Shown: positions 22,509-34,664 of the stretch, piece by piece | Position numbering within the stretch: the stretch's first letter is position 1 | Layout: every line of letters begins with the position of its first letter | NCBI GenBank assembly: GCA_004369045.1 | Contig: ML213504.1 | Span: forward strand, 467,508 to 531,507 | DNA: 64,000 bases | Direction: 5' to 3' | DNA from: Heliocybe sulcata | Taxonomy: Eukaryota > Basidiomycota > Agaricomycetes > Gloeophyllales > Gloeophyllaceae | Notes under the pieces: generated by a model | Told to the model about the DNA's origin: nothing | What the model saw: only the letters and a program-made list of their open reading frames with translations | Databases searched by the model: none | Position numbers and translations under genes: made by a program

Positions 22509-23115
22509 GGCGGGCGTCGTCGTCGTCGTCGTCCTCGACGGCGAAGAGCAGAAATGCGGCGTGAGGGAGGCTGGCTGGTGGTTCAGGGCGATTCATTATT
22601 GCGATGTCCAAGAATAAATCGCGAATGTACGGTTCTGCTTCGTTTCCCACGTCACGTGGTGTGATGTCAAGTTTAGGTTTTTCAAAGTGCGCTTTTGCAA
22701 GTGGCCCCGTTATCGCTGACGTCCCCTTCTAGCCTTTGCTGCACTGCATCCGTACCCAGCGTCGGCACCGAAACGGTCCTACTCTTCCCAGATCTCGCAC
22801 TCCACCTCCACAAATATCCTCGTCGCCAGAGTTGTTCCTCGATCGTCTTGCCCTGATACATTCCAATACATTGCCAGGGCTATACTCGGCGGATGTGCTG
22901 GAATCCACGAGAAAATCCGGACGCAAGTGGCCCTGGCAAGTCCCCGCACGCACATGCAAGTTAGAGTGCGGGATGATCGCTGGGGTTAGGGTTCCCATCC
23001 GAGGCATGGGTCCAGGCCAGTGGTTCCCCGCGGGGCACTCCATTGGCGTGTGACCATAAGACATGGTCTTGTTTTACAAAGCCGGTGTGTTATCCATGAC
23101 GCCTTCTGTGACTCG
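22509..23115. other. Upstream region of the Skn1/Kre6-like gene
   Basis: Contains the promoter of the minus-strand gene and a short CGT repeat. A 111-codon minus frame (22729-23064) and an overlapping plus frame are open, but neither shows a known motif. No gene is called. Confidence 0.35.
22515..22532 (+). repeat. CGT trinucleotide microsatellite (6 copies)
   Basis: Six perfect CGT units just upstream of the chosen start codon of the Skn1/Kre6-like gene, in its likely 5' UTR or promoter. Read directly from the sequence. Confidence 0.85.
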
Positions 23116-23117
23116 TA

Positions 23118-23936
23118 CTATCATTTGTATAGTTTTGCAAATTTTGCAAAACTACCACAGGGTGCTGCAGCGCCTTCCATACTCAAGAAAAAAAATCGAG
23201 GCTTTGTCAGGGTATAGAAATACACTGTTAGACACCCTCTGTGAAGTCCGATTGTAAAAATCTCGTCGCGGTAAGAAATACGAGCAGAAAGACATGTGCG
23301 AAGGCACGGCTTAAGCAACATATCTGTCAGATTTCGTCTCTGGGCTTACTTCGATCCATTCCATTTAGCTTGGCGAATACTTATACACTCTCTCTGAGAT
23401 GCTCCGTCATGCCCGATAAGCATTTTGACGATGTCATGAGTTTCTGTGAAGGCATTTGCATGTTTATGCGCGCCGAGCGTGACATCGGTTTGAGGTCAAA
23501 TTCAAGCTCCGCTTGTTGACGCGCCGACGCGCCTCAGTGGTTCTGCCTTCAACGAGAGCTGGTTTGCCTTCACTTCTTGTTTTTCTGTTGTAGTATAGAC
23601 ATTTATATATGCATTGTTCGGAACGTGCAATTGCGCGAGCGTGGAGGCCTGAGGTGCGAGCGTGCCGAATCAGGCAACCTGCCATGTACGGCTATTGCCG
23701 CGTCGGAGATTGAGCGTGCCGTGTGACATAAGTGTGACATAGTTTTGCAAAACCCCATGCATGTTCCGGCAACGCTCCTGCAGCACGTACGATAGAGATT
23801 AAAATACGAAAAAAACATGAGCATGTACAGAAGAGTTCAATACATGATGCCTAGAAAAAGAACCGGCAAAAGGTCTAGTGTAGTGGGCGGGAAACGTCGA
23901 TTCTCTACATTTTTTGCAAAACTATACAAATGATAG
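23118..23936. mobile_element. Non-autonomous TIR DNA transposon (MITE-like, Tc1/mariner-Pogo type)
   Basis: The two ends are a perfect 24-bp inverted repeat (CTATCATTTGTATAGTTTTG followed by CAAA), flanked on both sides by TA (23116-23117 and 23937-23938), the target-site duplication of the Tc1/mariner/Pogo superfamily. The 819-bp interior has no transposase-like frame. An internal copy of the subterminal motif TAGTTTTGCAAAAC lies near 23738, and the left end repeats TTTTGCAAAACTA in both orientations. Such subterminal motifs are typical transposase-binding sites. The perfectly matching ends suggest fairly recent insertion. Classification beyond the TA superfamily is inference. Confidence 0.78.
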
Positions 23937-23938
23937 TA

Positions 23939-25418
23939 CCTGGCCATTCCCAAACAGCATGCAACGCACAAGGTCGAATGTCGTAACACCGCTATCTATA
24001 TGAACATAGCAACCAAGCAACCAGGACACACTCTTCCCATTCCTGCATAGCAGCCACGTAAATCGTTGCTACTCCTCGGACGCCATCGCCTCTAATGTCC
24101 GCCGACAATGGCATTACCCACCATGAGGCCCAGGAAAAGCCGACAAACTGCCTATGCAAGTGCTTCGCGCCCTGCTACGTGGGCATGCAATGGAAGGCGA
24201 TCCTCGATACATTAATACAGGCAATGTTCTCAATAGCGGCGTCTCACGGCGTACTTAAATATGATCCGTATGTTAAACATGCTCATGGATATGATATGAA
24301 CTTGCGCAATCCATGAGATCCACTGAGGGGTTTACTGGACCGCCATCCATAGTCTACTGCAGATATGCTTTCAGTATCCCTCATGGGCGCAGCCAACGCT
24401 CCAAAATTGAAAAGATCTCCTTTGCTGCGCAGAACCTCCAGATAAGGTGACTGAGCTCTACAAGCGCTTCGATTCCGTCCTCACGAGTGCACAAGAAGGA
24501 GAGTAATCCAAGATCGAAAAAGGTACTGTGAATCAGAAGAGGTATCCCCACTGCCTCTCATCGGAATTCCCCGAACTCGCGACCGATCGAACGTGTCTAT
24601 CGATTCACTATAGCCACCACCACCCGCCGTATAATATATTCAACTAGTCATGGCATGGTTGGAAGCTCAGGCAGCGGCCACCAGCCTTGTAGGCCTTGAT
24701 CAACGTGACGCCGACATGACTGTGGCGTCCTCCTACCCGCTGTAACGCCCATCTGCGCCGGGCAATGCATCGCGTATTATCCAGGACCAGTATTACCACT
24801 CCCTCAAGAGCGTCCAACATGCCCAGGACCAGCATAACGAGGCGACGACCATCGACATGTTCCAACTTCCAAGTCGACTGGACACGCTTCTAGTGGCGAT
24901 GACCCCGTAGCGCATTCGTAAACATTCAAAATCCGAACCCCGAGGAGGACCAGAGTGCGCAAGGCCCGGAGTATCGAACCAGGGGACGGGATCCCGAGTC
25001 GGCTTCATGCAGGGGAATAATCGATAACCTCAAGTCCGCGGGGTAGGCGGATTTGCCTGGCAGCCTATAACCTTAAGCTCAGACATATCAAGGATAGATG
25101 CGCGGGGAGCATATTAAGCTTGCTTATCGTACAAACAAATCCTAGTACATCCGGATCTTAAAGAAGGGGCAGAACTGCGTTAGAGAGAATTGAGGAGGAT
25201 AGATTCTGGCTTACTTCGTGGGTCCTAAGTAATCGTCGACAGGTAGATAAATAGCTGTTACGACTGTCGGTCTTAGTCTTATCCCCCAGGGGTAGGCGGA
25301 ACGGGTAGAGCAGGCTGGCTGGGTTGTCGGTGCAACGAGCTCATGAACGAACGCCTGTGCGCGAGGGAAGACGCTCAGCTTCAACGGCCATGTGCACACG
25401 AAGGCGCAGAAGTGCCGC
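23939..25418. other. Gene-poor region with possible decayed sequence
   Basis: About 1.5 kb with only short frames. One + frame from ATG 24095 codes 73 residues with a Cys-rich start (NCLCKCFAPCYVG), and a later stretch reads PDKVTELYKRFDSVLTSAQ before a stop. They look like pieces of an old coding sequence, but I cannot name a family. A sequence resembling a pol III B box near 24967 lacks a matching A box. Confidence 0.35.
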
Positions 25419-26736
25419 TCACCTATTCAACACCAACCCCTTCAACGCCTTGATCTCCCTCTTCACCTCTTCTTCCACTTTCGTCCCCCCATCCTCAGCC
25501 GCCCCGCCAATCCCGTACCCACTGCCTTTGAGGAAAGTCGGCGAGGCATACGCACGCGTTGTGAGGTAGCCAGTAAAATCTGCTAGCGCTTGTTGGGTGT
25601 GCTGGTAGCGAGGAGCGGGGACTGGCTGTGGCAGGGAAGAGTGGAGGGTGGAGAGGGAGGTGAGGAGGGCGGAGGGGGGCGGAGGGGTCGGTGGCGTGTA
25701 AGTCCAGGTGCTAGAGGAGGGGTTGGAGGGGTTGGAAGGGGTGAATGGGGAGGCGGTGGTTAAAGTGTGCCATAGTCGCTCCTCCAGAATATGATGCCAA
25801 GTCAGCCCATGGTATAACATTACGATGAATGCTGCGCGACACACCTGATACACAATCCCTTCCGCCGTCTCCAACCACCCAATCTTCGCCCTCAACCTTT
25901 CAAACAGCGCCCCCGTCGTCACATCCTTGCCCTCCCTCTCCAACTCCCCAATCGCACACCTCACAAGACTATACTCCGGGACCTCGTCGATCTTCTCTTT
26001 ATCTTCGCACACTGCCAGTATATCATCTATGGTCCGGCAGACGCGGTACTCTGGTGGCTCCCTGAACGGGTCAGGGCGCGGGAGGTCAGAGTACGCTGAA
26101 GATTGGGCTTCCTTGAGGGAGGCGAGGGACGCGGTGAGCCGGGCTAGGAGGGACTTTTGGTGCGTGATGAGGGCGTGGCGGGAGGAGTAGGAGCGCGCGA
26201 GGCGAGGGAGTATGAAGCGCTGGATGTAGCTGTAGTGAGATCGTATGCTGCAGAGGCGTGAACGACGCACTGAGTAGATTAGCAGTAACACCGCGGACCC
26301 TCCTGCTATCCACCCAGTTATCCTCATTATCCCCGCTAGCAGGTCGGGCAGGCGGGAAGGAGGCGGTTGAGGGTACGTTCTCGGAGGCACTTGCGGGACT
26401 TGGGCCCGCGAAGGCTAACCACCCCGGTGAACTTCATGAAGAAGCAGAGCAAGACAGGGAGCGCACCAGCTCACGCAGCAGCCCATCGATCTCTGGATCC
26501 GTCAGCCCTTTCTCTGCCAGGAACGTGCGCTTCGCCCAGATATCTTCATCGCGGACTTGGGGAGAGAGCAGGAAGCTGCGGGCGCGGTCGAGCAGCTCGC
26601 GTCTGTCGTCCTCCGGTGCAGGCGCGCTGAGACTCGTCGCATTTGCCTCTGGCGCTGTTTGTGGGCCCGCGTCTGGGGCTGAAGCACCGTGCGTGGTAGC
26701 GTCCGCCACCGGTGCTTGCGCGTCCTCGCCAGACAT
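25419..26736 (-). CDS. Pex14-domain membrane protein (peroxin-like)
   Basis: Pex14 docks cargo-loaded Pex5 at the peroxisome membrane. The ATG at 26736 gives MSGEDAQAPVADATTHG, then an Ala/Pro linker and the Pex14 N-terminal helix bundle: RARSFLLSPQVRDEDIWAKR and FLAEKGLTDPEIDGLLREL. A short intron (donor GTGCGC, acceptor GGTTAG) joins this to PSRAQVPQVPPRTYPQPPPS. A membrane span follows (LLAGIMRITGWIAGGSAVLLLIY), then a helical region (SLLARLTASLASLKEAQ). Another intron lies near VYQ/ERLW, where the uninterrupted reading (VCRAAFIVMLYHGLTWHHILE) carries splice consensus at both ends. The C-terminus ends KALKGLVLNR at 25419. Length is about 400 residues. The domain order fits Pex14, or the Pex17/Pex33-like fungal variants. 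Confidence 0.78.
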
Positions 26737-26933
26737 GACGATGATCGCGGAATTCAGACGCAAAGGCACTCTCGGCAAACGCCCTCACCCTGATCTGCTA
26801 ATTATTCCGCAGCGTCTGTTATCATACTACGCAACTGCGCAAGCCGGCGGCACCAGTGTAGATAAAGCTTATAAACGCCCATGGCTGCTCCTTTGAATAT
26901 TTGTCCTCAACTTTTCCCTCTAATTTGGGCCCG

Positions 26934-29900
26934 ATGGACGTGAAGTCGCCATACGACTTTGCAGATCACAAAGGTCAGCCCGAAACGCTTCCGTTTGCTA
27001 CCCAACATGTCTCTGCTCCGGAGCGAAAGTCGCGTGCGTTCACCCGCCAGTTCGTGAAGTGCGCGGTGGTGCTCGCTGCTTTCTGGGGTATCAAGACGTT
27101 AGTCCAAGGCGGAGGAAACCCACACCCTAATGTGCATGGAAATCCTTGGGCGATCCCTGGTGTTAGTGTCCCTGCATCTCACAAGCATGGTCACCACAAG
27201 CCGCCGTTGAAGGGAGAGGAGGCGGAGAAGCTCTTCCTGTGCGTCAACACAGTCTATATATCTCATCTTGAAGTTGCTGAAGATACTGTAGGACTGTCCC
27301 TTCGGCCGAGCGTGCTCTGGCCGTCTCTCGGGAGTACGCCACTCATCCCCATCTCGCCGGATCCGTGGACGACTTCGCGGACGCCAAAGTCATCCTCGAG
27401 CTCTTCCAAACCGAGTTCGGTATCCCACCTCCCTCCGAGGAGCCCATCTACTCCGCCGGCACGCGCGAGTCCCGCCACGCCACGCTCGACATTGCGCACT
27501 ACAAGAAGCCGAAAGCCTGGATTGATGTGTACTACCCGGTCATGAACACCCCGCTTGACCGGAGTCTGCAGATCCTGGACAGTAACGGCGAAAGTGTGTG
27601 GGATGCGGACTTGGTCGAGGACGGCGACGAGGGTGATCCGGAGGCTGCAAAGTACAAGGACTCGGTGCCTACATTCCATGGTCTCAGCCGTGGAGGCGAC
27701 GTTGAAGGGCAGCTCGTATACGCGAACTACGGTACCAAGGAGGATTACGACGAGCTTGTTGCGAAGGGTGTCAACTTGACTGGCAAGATCGTCCTCACGC
27801 GCTACGGTGCTAACTTCCGTGGTTTGAAGGTGGGAGTATTCGTTGATTCGTGAGAACGCCAAGCTGAAATACCACTTAGATCAAAGGCGGAGAGGAGTTG
27901 GGCGCCGTGGGCGTGCTCATCTACTCCGACCCTCGGGACGACGGCGTTGTCACTGCTGAGAACGGGTACGACGCGTACCCTGCTGGCCCTGCCCGCAACC
28001 CGACCGCTGTGCAGCGTGGCTCCGTTCAGTACATCTCCGTTTACTCTGGAGACCCTTCTACTCCTGGATACCCTGCATATGAAAACTCGACGAGAACGGA
28101 TGGGAGCAATATCCCCAAGATTCCGAGTTTGCCTATTTCTTGGGCGAATGCTCGCCGCTTGCTCGAGGAGCTCGGTGGTGTCGATAAAGGCAGGAAGTTG
28201 ACAGGAACAGTTAGTAGCACGACTGTGAAACTCGTTAATCACGGTACGTTTGCCAGACCGGAAACGGTGTGGATGCGCTAATTGTGTCCTGCCACAGTGG
28301 ACACCAAAGTCACGCCCATCTGGAACACCATGGCTGTCATTCCCGGGCACATCAGCTCTGAAGTGGTCCTGGTTGGATGCCATCGTGATGGTGGGTAGGG
28401 GTCTGGATGACTTCTGTACGACAGTGAAATGACCTTGTTTTTCATAGCCTGGGTGATGGGTGCTGTCGACCCCGTCTCTGGTACAGTCTCTCTGCACGAG
28501 ATTATCAAAGGCTTCGGTGAATTGCTGCGGAACGGGTGGAGCCCTCTGCGAACCATTGTGTTTGCCAGCTGGGATGCTGAAGAGGTACGTCTGCTCACTC
28601 AACAAGTTCTATGTCGGGAGATCCATGTCATTAACGTGGCGTTGCTAGTACGGTCTCATCGGTAGCACCGAATGGGGCGAAGACTTCCCTGAATGGCTCT
28701 CGGAGCACGTCGTCTCATATCTCAACCTTGGTAAGCTTCCCTGTCTTCTACCTCCTATTCTCTCAAACAACGGCCCGCACAGACGTCTCCGTCGCCGGCT
28801 CCCAATGGCACGCAGGCGGCTCTCCGTCTCTCGCCCATCTCATCAAGAAGACGGCCATCGATGTCGAGCACCCGACCGACGCTGGTCGCACGCTGTGGGA
28901 TGCCTCTACCGATGAGGGACCCTTCAAGGGAAACGCGGATGAAGAGTTTATGCGTGCATACGAGGCGCGGAAGATGGAAAAAGCGAAGTATGAGACTGGG
29001 ATTGAGCCGCTGGGGTCGGGCAGTGATTTCACGGTGTTCTTGCAGCGCATTGGTGTGAGTCACGGGTGTTCTCTAGATGAGTATAGGGTACTGATGACTA
29101 TGCGTGTAGATTGCGAGCTTTGACCAAGGGTTCGGGTTTACGCCGTCCGATGCAGTTTACCATTACCACTCCATTTATGACTCCCAGAGGTATCAGGAGG
29201 TTTATGCTGATCCTGGCTTTTACCGTCACGTAAGTGAATGACCTGTACCTGACACGTCGAGCCCTGCTGAAGTTGGTCGTTTAGATCGCCGTTGCGAAGC
29301 ACTTGGGCCTCATGACTTTGCGTCTTGCTGATGCCATTGTCCTGCCGCTCAATACGACTCAATATGCATACGAGCTAGATTCCTATTTAGATGTGTAAGC
29401 CACTTCACTCCACTAAACACGACTTATCAAACTGATCCATCTATCGCAACACAACTCAGTGTTGAGCAGCAAGCCTCCGACGGATCTCTCGACGCCCCTA
29501 ACTTCACCCGCCTGCGCTCCTCCATGCAGAGACTGCAGGAAGCAAGTGTAGCACTTGATATCGAGAAGGCTGAAGCTGAGGAGGAGTTCAAGAAGCTTCT
29601 TGACGAGATCAGGAAGAAGCCTGGTTTCCTAAGGAGGATCATTCGTTGGGTCAAGAAGGTCATCCATCGCCATCGCCCTCACCCTCCTCACCACCATGAC
29701 GACTTCGCGGATGAAGAGATCGAGAACCTTCGCTACGCTCACAAACTCTTAGCGGCCTATGGCCCTCGCAAGGACCGCGTCGGCCATTTCCATCGTCCTT
29801 GCCACGACCGTCCCTTGGGTCTCGGTCGGGAGCACTTCCACTCTCCGGAGGCTCCTCGCCCACCGACTGCCCCGCATATGCCTACGCTTCCCCATCCTCC

Positions 29901-30375
29901 TGATTACCCTCACCCGCCTCACCCTCCGCGTGACATGCCTCCACCGCTAGGCCATGGCCGCCCACACCTGCCTGGTTTGCCTATTCACAAGTTCATCGAG
30001 GCTGCCAAGAGGATCCAAAGAGTCAACAAGAAGTTAAGTTCATTTGAAAGAGGTTTGTGATGCTTCATTTTTCTGCTGGTGTCTGAGATTTACTGGGCCG
30101 CCTCGGGTGTGCAGGCTTCATCTCGGAAGAAGGCATCAAAGATAGAGAATGGTACAGGCATCTCGGCGTCGCGCCTGGGAAGTGGTTAGGTAGGCCATCA
30201 TCGTTTGTTTGCCGCTCCGGCAACTAAAAGGTTTGATTATTTAGGCTACGGCGCCACTACATTGCCCGCTCTTGCGGAAGCAATCACCATCGACAAGAAT
30301 GTCACTCTCTCTGAATACGAGGTGTCCCGGCTTGTCGGCCTGATCGACGCGCTCGCTTTAGAACTCCAGGCTTGA
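26934..30375 (+). CDS. M28 metallopeptidase, NAALADase/Vps70-like (paralog 1)
   Basis: Type II membrane peptidase of the transferrin-receptor/glutamate carboxypeptidase II family. The ATG at 26934 ([14 protein letters not shown]) precedes an anchor [18 protein letters not shown]. The PA domain includes [16 protein letters not shown] and [15 protein letters not shown]. The two-zinc site is complete: [16 protein letters not shown], the catalytic pair in SWDAEEYGLIGS, YLNLDVSVAG and the His in [12 protein letters not shown]. The TFR-type dimerisation helices follow ([16 protein letters not shown] and [20 protein letters not shown]). Between them is an unusual His/Pro-rich stretch ([16 protein letters not shown], later [19 protein letters not shown]). 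About a dozen short introns are present, with a stop at 30375. It is paralogous to the gene at 57.7 kb. The cleaved substrate is unknown; vacuolar or endosomal location is inferred from Vps70. Confidence 0.93.
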
Positions 30376-30472
30376 TCTTGATTGTTCGCACTGTATTCGT
30401 TACGTCTATCTATTCTTGCATAGGGATCGCTTTCCCGGTCTTGTTTCATGATACAATTTGTGTTGGAATACT

Positions 30473-32146
30473 CTATGGAACATACTCGTCTGTATTGTTC
30501 GCCGCTGATAGACGCTCGGTAGGTGCTAATCGTGCATCTGCGAAGCCTGCCTTCTGGGTGGGCACGTCGCCGCTCAGAGTTCTGTCTGAGCTCGCCTCGT
30601 CTCCACTTGAGCAATCGGCAGTAGGCTCAGTGGGGGGGCCGACCGTGGCAAGATCATCCAATGCCGAAAACTACGACAAAGCATCAGGACGATCGCGTTC
30701 ATAAGTACATGATTAACGAAGAATTTCTGACCTCCTGGACCACAGGTTTGCGGACAGATGCGCTTTCTTGATCCCAATCCCAGTCGGAGATTGTCGTTCG
30801 TCCTTGGTTCGTTGATTTAAACCGGGCACGAAAGTGGGACCTAGATAAAAGACTCCGCAGTATTCCTATCGTATAGAACTTGCCAGAGGCGAGTATGAAA
30901 AGGAGTATCAGCTGATAATTCATGCCCTGCAATAATTGATTATATGTTATGAGGTCACTGAATGGCTATGTTACTCAGTAGATGTTGGTCTTACCGGCGA
31001 CGCGAGATAGATGCATAGTCCAACCAAGTCCGAGATGAATGGGAAGGCCGCAGATTCCCAGGCAACAGTGATTATGCGCCTGAGTGTTTTGTCCACATGG
31101 CTGAGTCCGGTCTTGGAACGCCAGAGAAAGAATGATACTGGCCAGGCTTCTCAGTATTCATCAAGGGTCCAGATATGATGCGCTACTTACGAATGGCCAC
31201 CATAACAATATCAAGTACTAAGGAAACCATTAGGAGTAATAGTATATGTCAGCCCTATCTTTCCAGAACGGCATGCGCAGCGGTGTCAGTACTTACCTAG
31301 AGATCCGATTACCCAGAAGGCGAATGCCGTCTTGGCCTGGTTCATTGAGCAATCTGGAGACAGCCATAAATAATGTCGTCTTACCGATCCCAAACGACTT
31401 GTTTGAGCTTGTAAGGGCTGCCTACTATGTGAATACACGACTATCTCGTGGAAGATATGTTTACTCACGCTTTGCGCAATGCCCTTGAACACTCCCACCG
31501 CCACGGACTGCGGATGCGGTGTCAACAAAAGCATCGAACTCGCAGCAGGGACAAACCAGGATCACGGTCACAACGTAAAGGGAGAGGGAGGAGGCGGTTA
31601 AAGGAACCAAAACCCAGATTTTCTTCTCTGTCACCTGGTCTAAAGTCAGCGGGATAGCTATCTTAGGGAACCCCGCCTACCAGCCAACATCTCCTGATAA
31701 GGAACGCTTCACAAAGAAAGGCGATGGTACCGTTCAAGAAGATGGGAGCCCATTTCACGGGACTCGTGGACTATACCACAAAGCGATCAGCCGAGACACC
31801 CCGAAAGTCGGATCAGGACAGTGTATGCTTACCCATGGGTGATGCAGGATAACCACATATCACACTTTATATACTTCTAGCGCAGTTTGCAACCTGGACA
31901 ATAAACTTCCCCCATTAGCGCAAGCACTGCACGCAAATCGGAGAATACGCACACGGACAAGAGGACTAAGACCAGCACATAAGACCTTAGGGGAAGACCA
32001 TCTTCCACGCTATTATCCCAATATCGAGCTGCCTGAGAGAAGAGGACGCCCTGACAAGCGGCCTGCACAAGACCCAACAACAGGACAGGTCCAGCTGTCG
32101 AAACACCGGCATGGTCAACCTGCGCCGAAGCTGCCATAACATCCAT
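30473..32146 (-). pseudogene. DUF6534-like membrane protein, tandem copy A, with in-frame stop
   Basis: Paralog of the next gene upstream, with the same exon layout. ATG 32146 (or 32137) opens GPVLLLGLVQAACQGVLFSQ and RYWDNSVEDGLPLRSYVLVL. The next exon should read TALEVYKVW then YVVILHHPW, but the Trp codon is TGA (31860-31862), where copy B has TGG. Later exons stay open: TSPVKWAPIFLNGTIAFLCE, FLIRRCW, KKIWVLVPLTASSLSLYVV, SVAVGVFKGIAQS, FFLWRSKTGLSHVDKTLRRI and NYQLILLFILASGKFYTIG. A cytosolic tail can be read through a weak GTCAGA donor to SALDDLATVGPPTEPTADCS, stop 30473. DUF6534 hallmarks are the YKxW motif, RSKTG..xxD and the final K(F/L)YxxxxLxxLxxR helix. One stop and otherwise preserved frames suggest recent inactivation, or a sequencing or strain difference. 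Confidence 0.65.
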
Positions 32147-32501
32147 AGATTGTGAATGCGAGGAGCCTGGAATATAACAGGCTGGATGCCAGCCGCACTC
32201 GCTGTTGGCGAATAGCGGACCGGACTCAGACGGAGCGGGTAGATGTTGTCATTGATCAGTCGGATCCCCAATAATGCAGAGAAGATCGGTGCACCGCGGG
32301 AATTACGTTGAAAAACGGTAGGATGAAGAAAGAGCCTGGCATGCAACCTAGGAGACAATTGCCAACTCCGAAGTTCCGAGTGATTATCACGGAAGAGTAC
32401 TCTGATACAGGCAATATGAGTCGACAGCATTATGTTTTTGAGGGACAGATACACCTCGGGTTTTCCCATATAGTTCCCCGTACAGGGGCAAGTTATACCG
32501 T

Positions 32502-34143
32502 CTATGAAGCGTCCTGCTCCGTGGTATCCAGTCCCGTCGGACGCCTCAGAAATGGTTTGGGAGGGTCAGCCGGATGGCTTTCCTGAGTGATTTCACCAGC
32601 TCGCATCGTGTCTGAGGCAGTGTCGTCCGAACTGAAGCCCGCGGTAGTGGAAGCAATGGAAGTGTGGTTGAAGCCAGGATACTCCACTGGTGCGACCTGA
32701 GCGACGGCATCAGGAGGGTCATGTATACTCAACGGAAATATTTCTACCTCTGTGATGGAAAGACTGTCAATCGCAGTCCTTTCTGGATCCCAGTTCCATC
32801 CGGAAAGTGACGTCCTTCCTAAATCCGTCGATTTGAGGCGGGTGCGCAGCTCCACTCTAGACGCGAGACTCCGGAGGATTCCTATGGTATAGAATTTGCC
32901 GGTGGAAAGTACGAACAGAAGTACTAGCTGGTAGTTTGCATTCTGCCCGATTTAGTGACGATCAGAAGTTAACCGTCAGCTAAAGAGTCACTATGGACGT
33001 CGAATTCCCTCACCGGCATCGCATGGTAGACACACACCGCAATCAATTCGGAGATGAACGGGACGGCGGCGGACTCCCAAGTGATAGTGAGTATATGCCT
33101 GAGAGTGGTGTCCAGATGGTTCAGTCCCGTCTTCGATCGCCACAGGAAGACAGACACTAGCAAGGCGACTATTGGTACATGCGGTGAGGATGTCTACACG
33201 GTCCTGCTCACGTATGCTCGTCACGACGGTATCAAGGACTGTAAACAGAAGATGAGCGCATTGAGAGCCTGACTCTTCATGAAGGCACGCAATTTGGAAT
33301 ACTCACCGAGAGACCCAAAAATCCAATAGGAGAACGTAAACTCAGCCTATCTTGAGTTGACGCGGCCCATGTACGGCAAGACAATGCTAATCTCACCGAT
33401 CCAAGATGCCCCGCCTGAGCCCGTAGGGGCTGTCCGGATTTTAATCTTTGGATTCTGCAACATAAGGGAACGGAGCCACTCACATCTTCTACGATAACAT
33501 TACCCGCAGTAGTCCCCACTTCCACCGCCTAGTCACGGGAGGTCAGCAGAGTCTTCGATCGGTAGCAGGACCGTACCAAGATTACGCAAACGATGAAAAT
33601 GGACAAAGTCAAAGCTGCCAAAGGGATCAAAATCCAAGTTGTCTTGTTCGTCGCCTAATTTGGGGTTATGATTAGAACGGCCCTCGGTAGAACTGAGCTC
33701 ACAAGCCAACATCTCCTGACAAGGAACATTTCGCAAAGGAAGACGATGATACCATTCAGGAGTATATCGGTCCACTTTAAGGGACTAGCGGACTGCATCC
33801 GTGAAGCTGTGAGCTTTATAGTTTCGGCCAGAGGTACGAAGTGCTTACCCAGGGCTGACGTAGAACGGCTACAAACCAGGCTTTGTATATCTCAACTGTG
33901 GTCTGCAACCTAAAAGGAGTGTACTCTAACTTCGGGGTAGGAAAAGAGACGGAATACGTACATGGAAAGAATCACTAAGACGCCCATGTACAACTTGAGT
34001 CGCAGGGTATCTTCTGCGCGACTATCCCAGTATCTGACTGCCTGCATAAAGAGAACGCCTTGACAGAGCGTCTGCAAGAGAGCCTCCAACATGATAGGCC
34101 CGGCCGTTGCAGAGCCAGGCTGAGAAGCAGCCATCGTCTCCAT
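32502..34143 (-). CDS. DUF6534-like seven-helix membrane protein, tandem copy B
   Basis: Fungal multi-pass membrane protein of unknown function. ATG 34143 (METMAASQPGSATAG) opens helix 1-2 region PIMLEALLQTLCQGVLFMQ and RYWDSRAEDTLRLKLYMGVL. Introns then join TTVEIYKAWFVAVLRQPW, ASPLKWTDILLNGIIVFLCE, MFLVRRCWL, TWILIPLAALTLSIFIVCVI, AVEVGTTAGNVIVED, FLWRSKTGLNHLDTTLRHIL and NYQLVLLFVLSTGKFYTIG. The C-terminal tail (residues after LRTRLKSTDLGR) is Ser/Thr/Asp-rich and ends LDTTEQDAS at 32502. Some middle exons (33,200-33,530) are not resolved. The copy is uninterrupted in the exons I could align to copy A. The family is expanded in agaricomycetes; no biochemical role is established. Confidence 0.75.
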
Positions 34144-34664
34144 TCGCGCCTCAAGATTAGATGGTTGTAAGTCAAGGTGAGTGTCAGCTCTATGTCAGCC
34201 ACTCCCGATTCTTGAATGACCATTCGAATCTGGACTGCTCCGAATAACAGACAGTCAGTAGCCGGACCGAACTTCAACAACATGACCGCAGATCTGAATG
34301 ATGAGGATAGCGGCGGAAGATTACCGTGCTATAGACGTGTTGCTTATAGAAACCCTGTGGAAGTCCTTCAGAAACGATCCATGAACTACAAGAGAGGATG
34401 AATGATCATAGAAGGCTCTACAGACACAAAAAACATGATACCAACATGTCCCCTGCCAAACGCGACACAAGTTGGTAGAATTAATCCATGAGAAGGATCG
34501 CAAAATCGTAATGGTCACTGGCACCTGAGGAAGGTCAATTACTATCATAAATAGGCGTAACAGCGGAGCTCAGCGGCATGACGCATTACGACGTAGGCTC
34601 CAGTGCTCAGCTTGGACGAAGATGCACCTTGAGCTACTTAGGAGGTACGATCGGCGGCCATTCT
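34144..34664. other. Intergenic region
   Basis: About 520 bp between the start of DUF6534 copy B and the stop of the zinc-finger gene, both on the minus strand. It holds the copy B promoter. No other feature is seen. Confidence 0.45.

Noticed and set aside
22729-23064. 111-codon minus ORF starting MSYGHTPMECPAGNHWPGPM
   Set aside because: The opposite strand is open over the same stretch, no motif is recognisable, and it lies in the likely promoter of the Skn1/Kre6-like gene.
24095-24316. 73-codon + ORF with Cys-rich start
   Set aside because: Short, isolated, no splice partner found and no family recognised; noted only as possible old coding sequence.
24955-24985. B-box-like sequence suggesting a tRNA on the minus strand
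   Set aside because: No A box at the right distance and no foldable arms.
25040-25300. Repeated GGTAGGCGGA motif (two copies about 250 bp apart)
   Set aside because: Only ten bases long with no further shared flank; probably chance.
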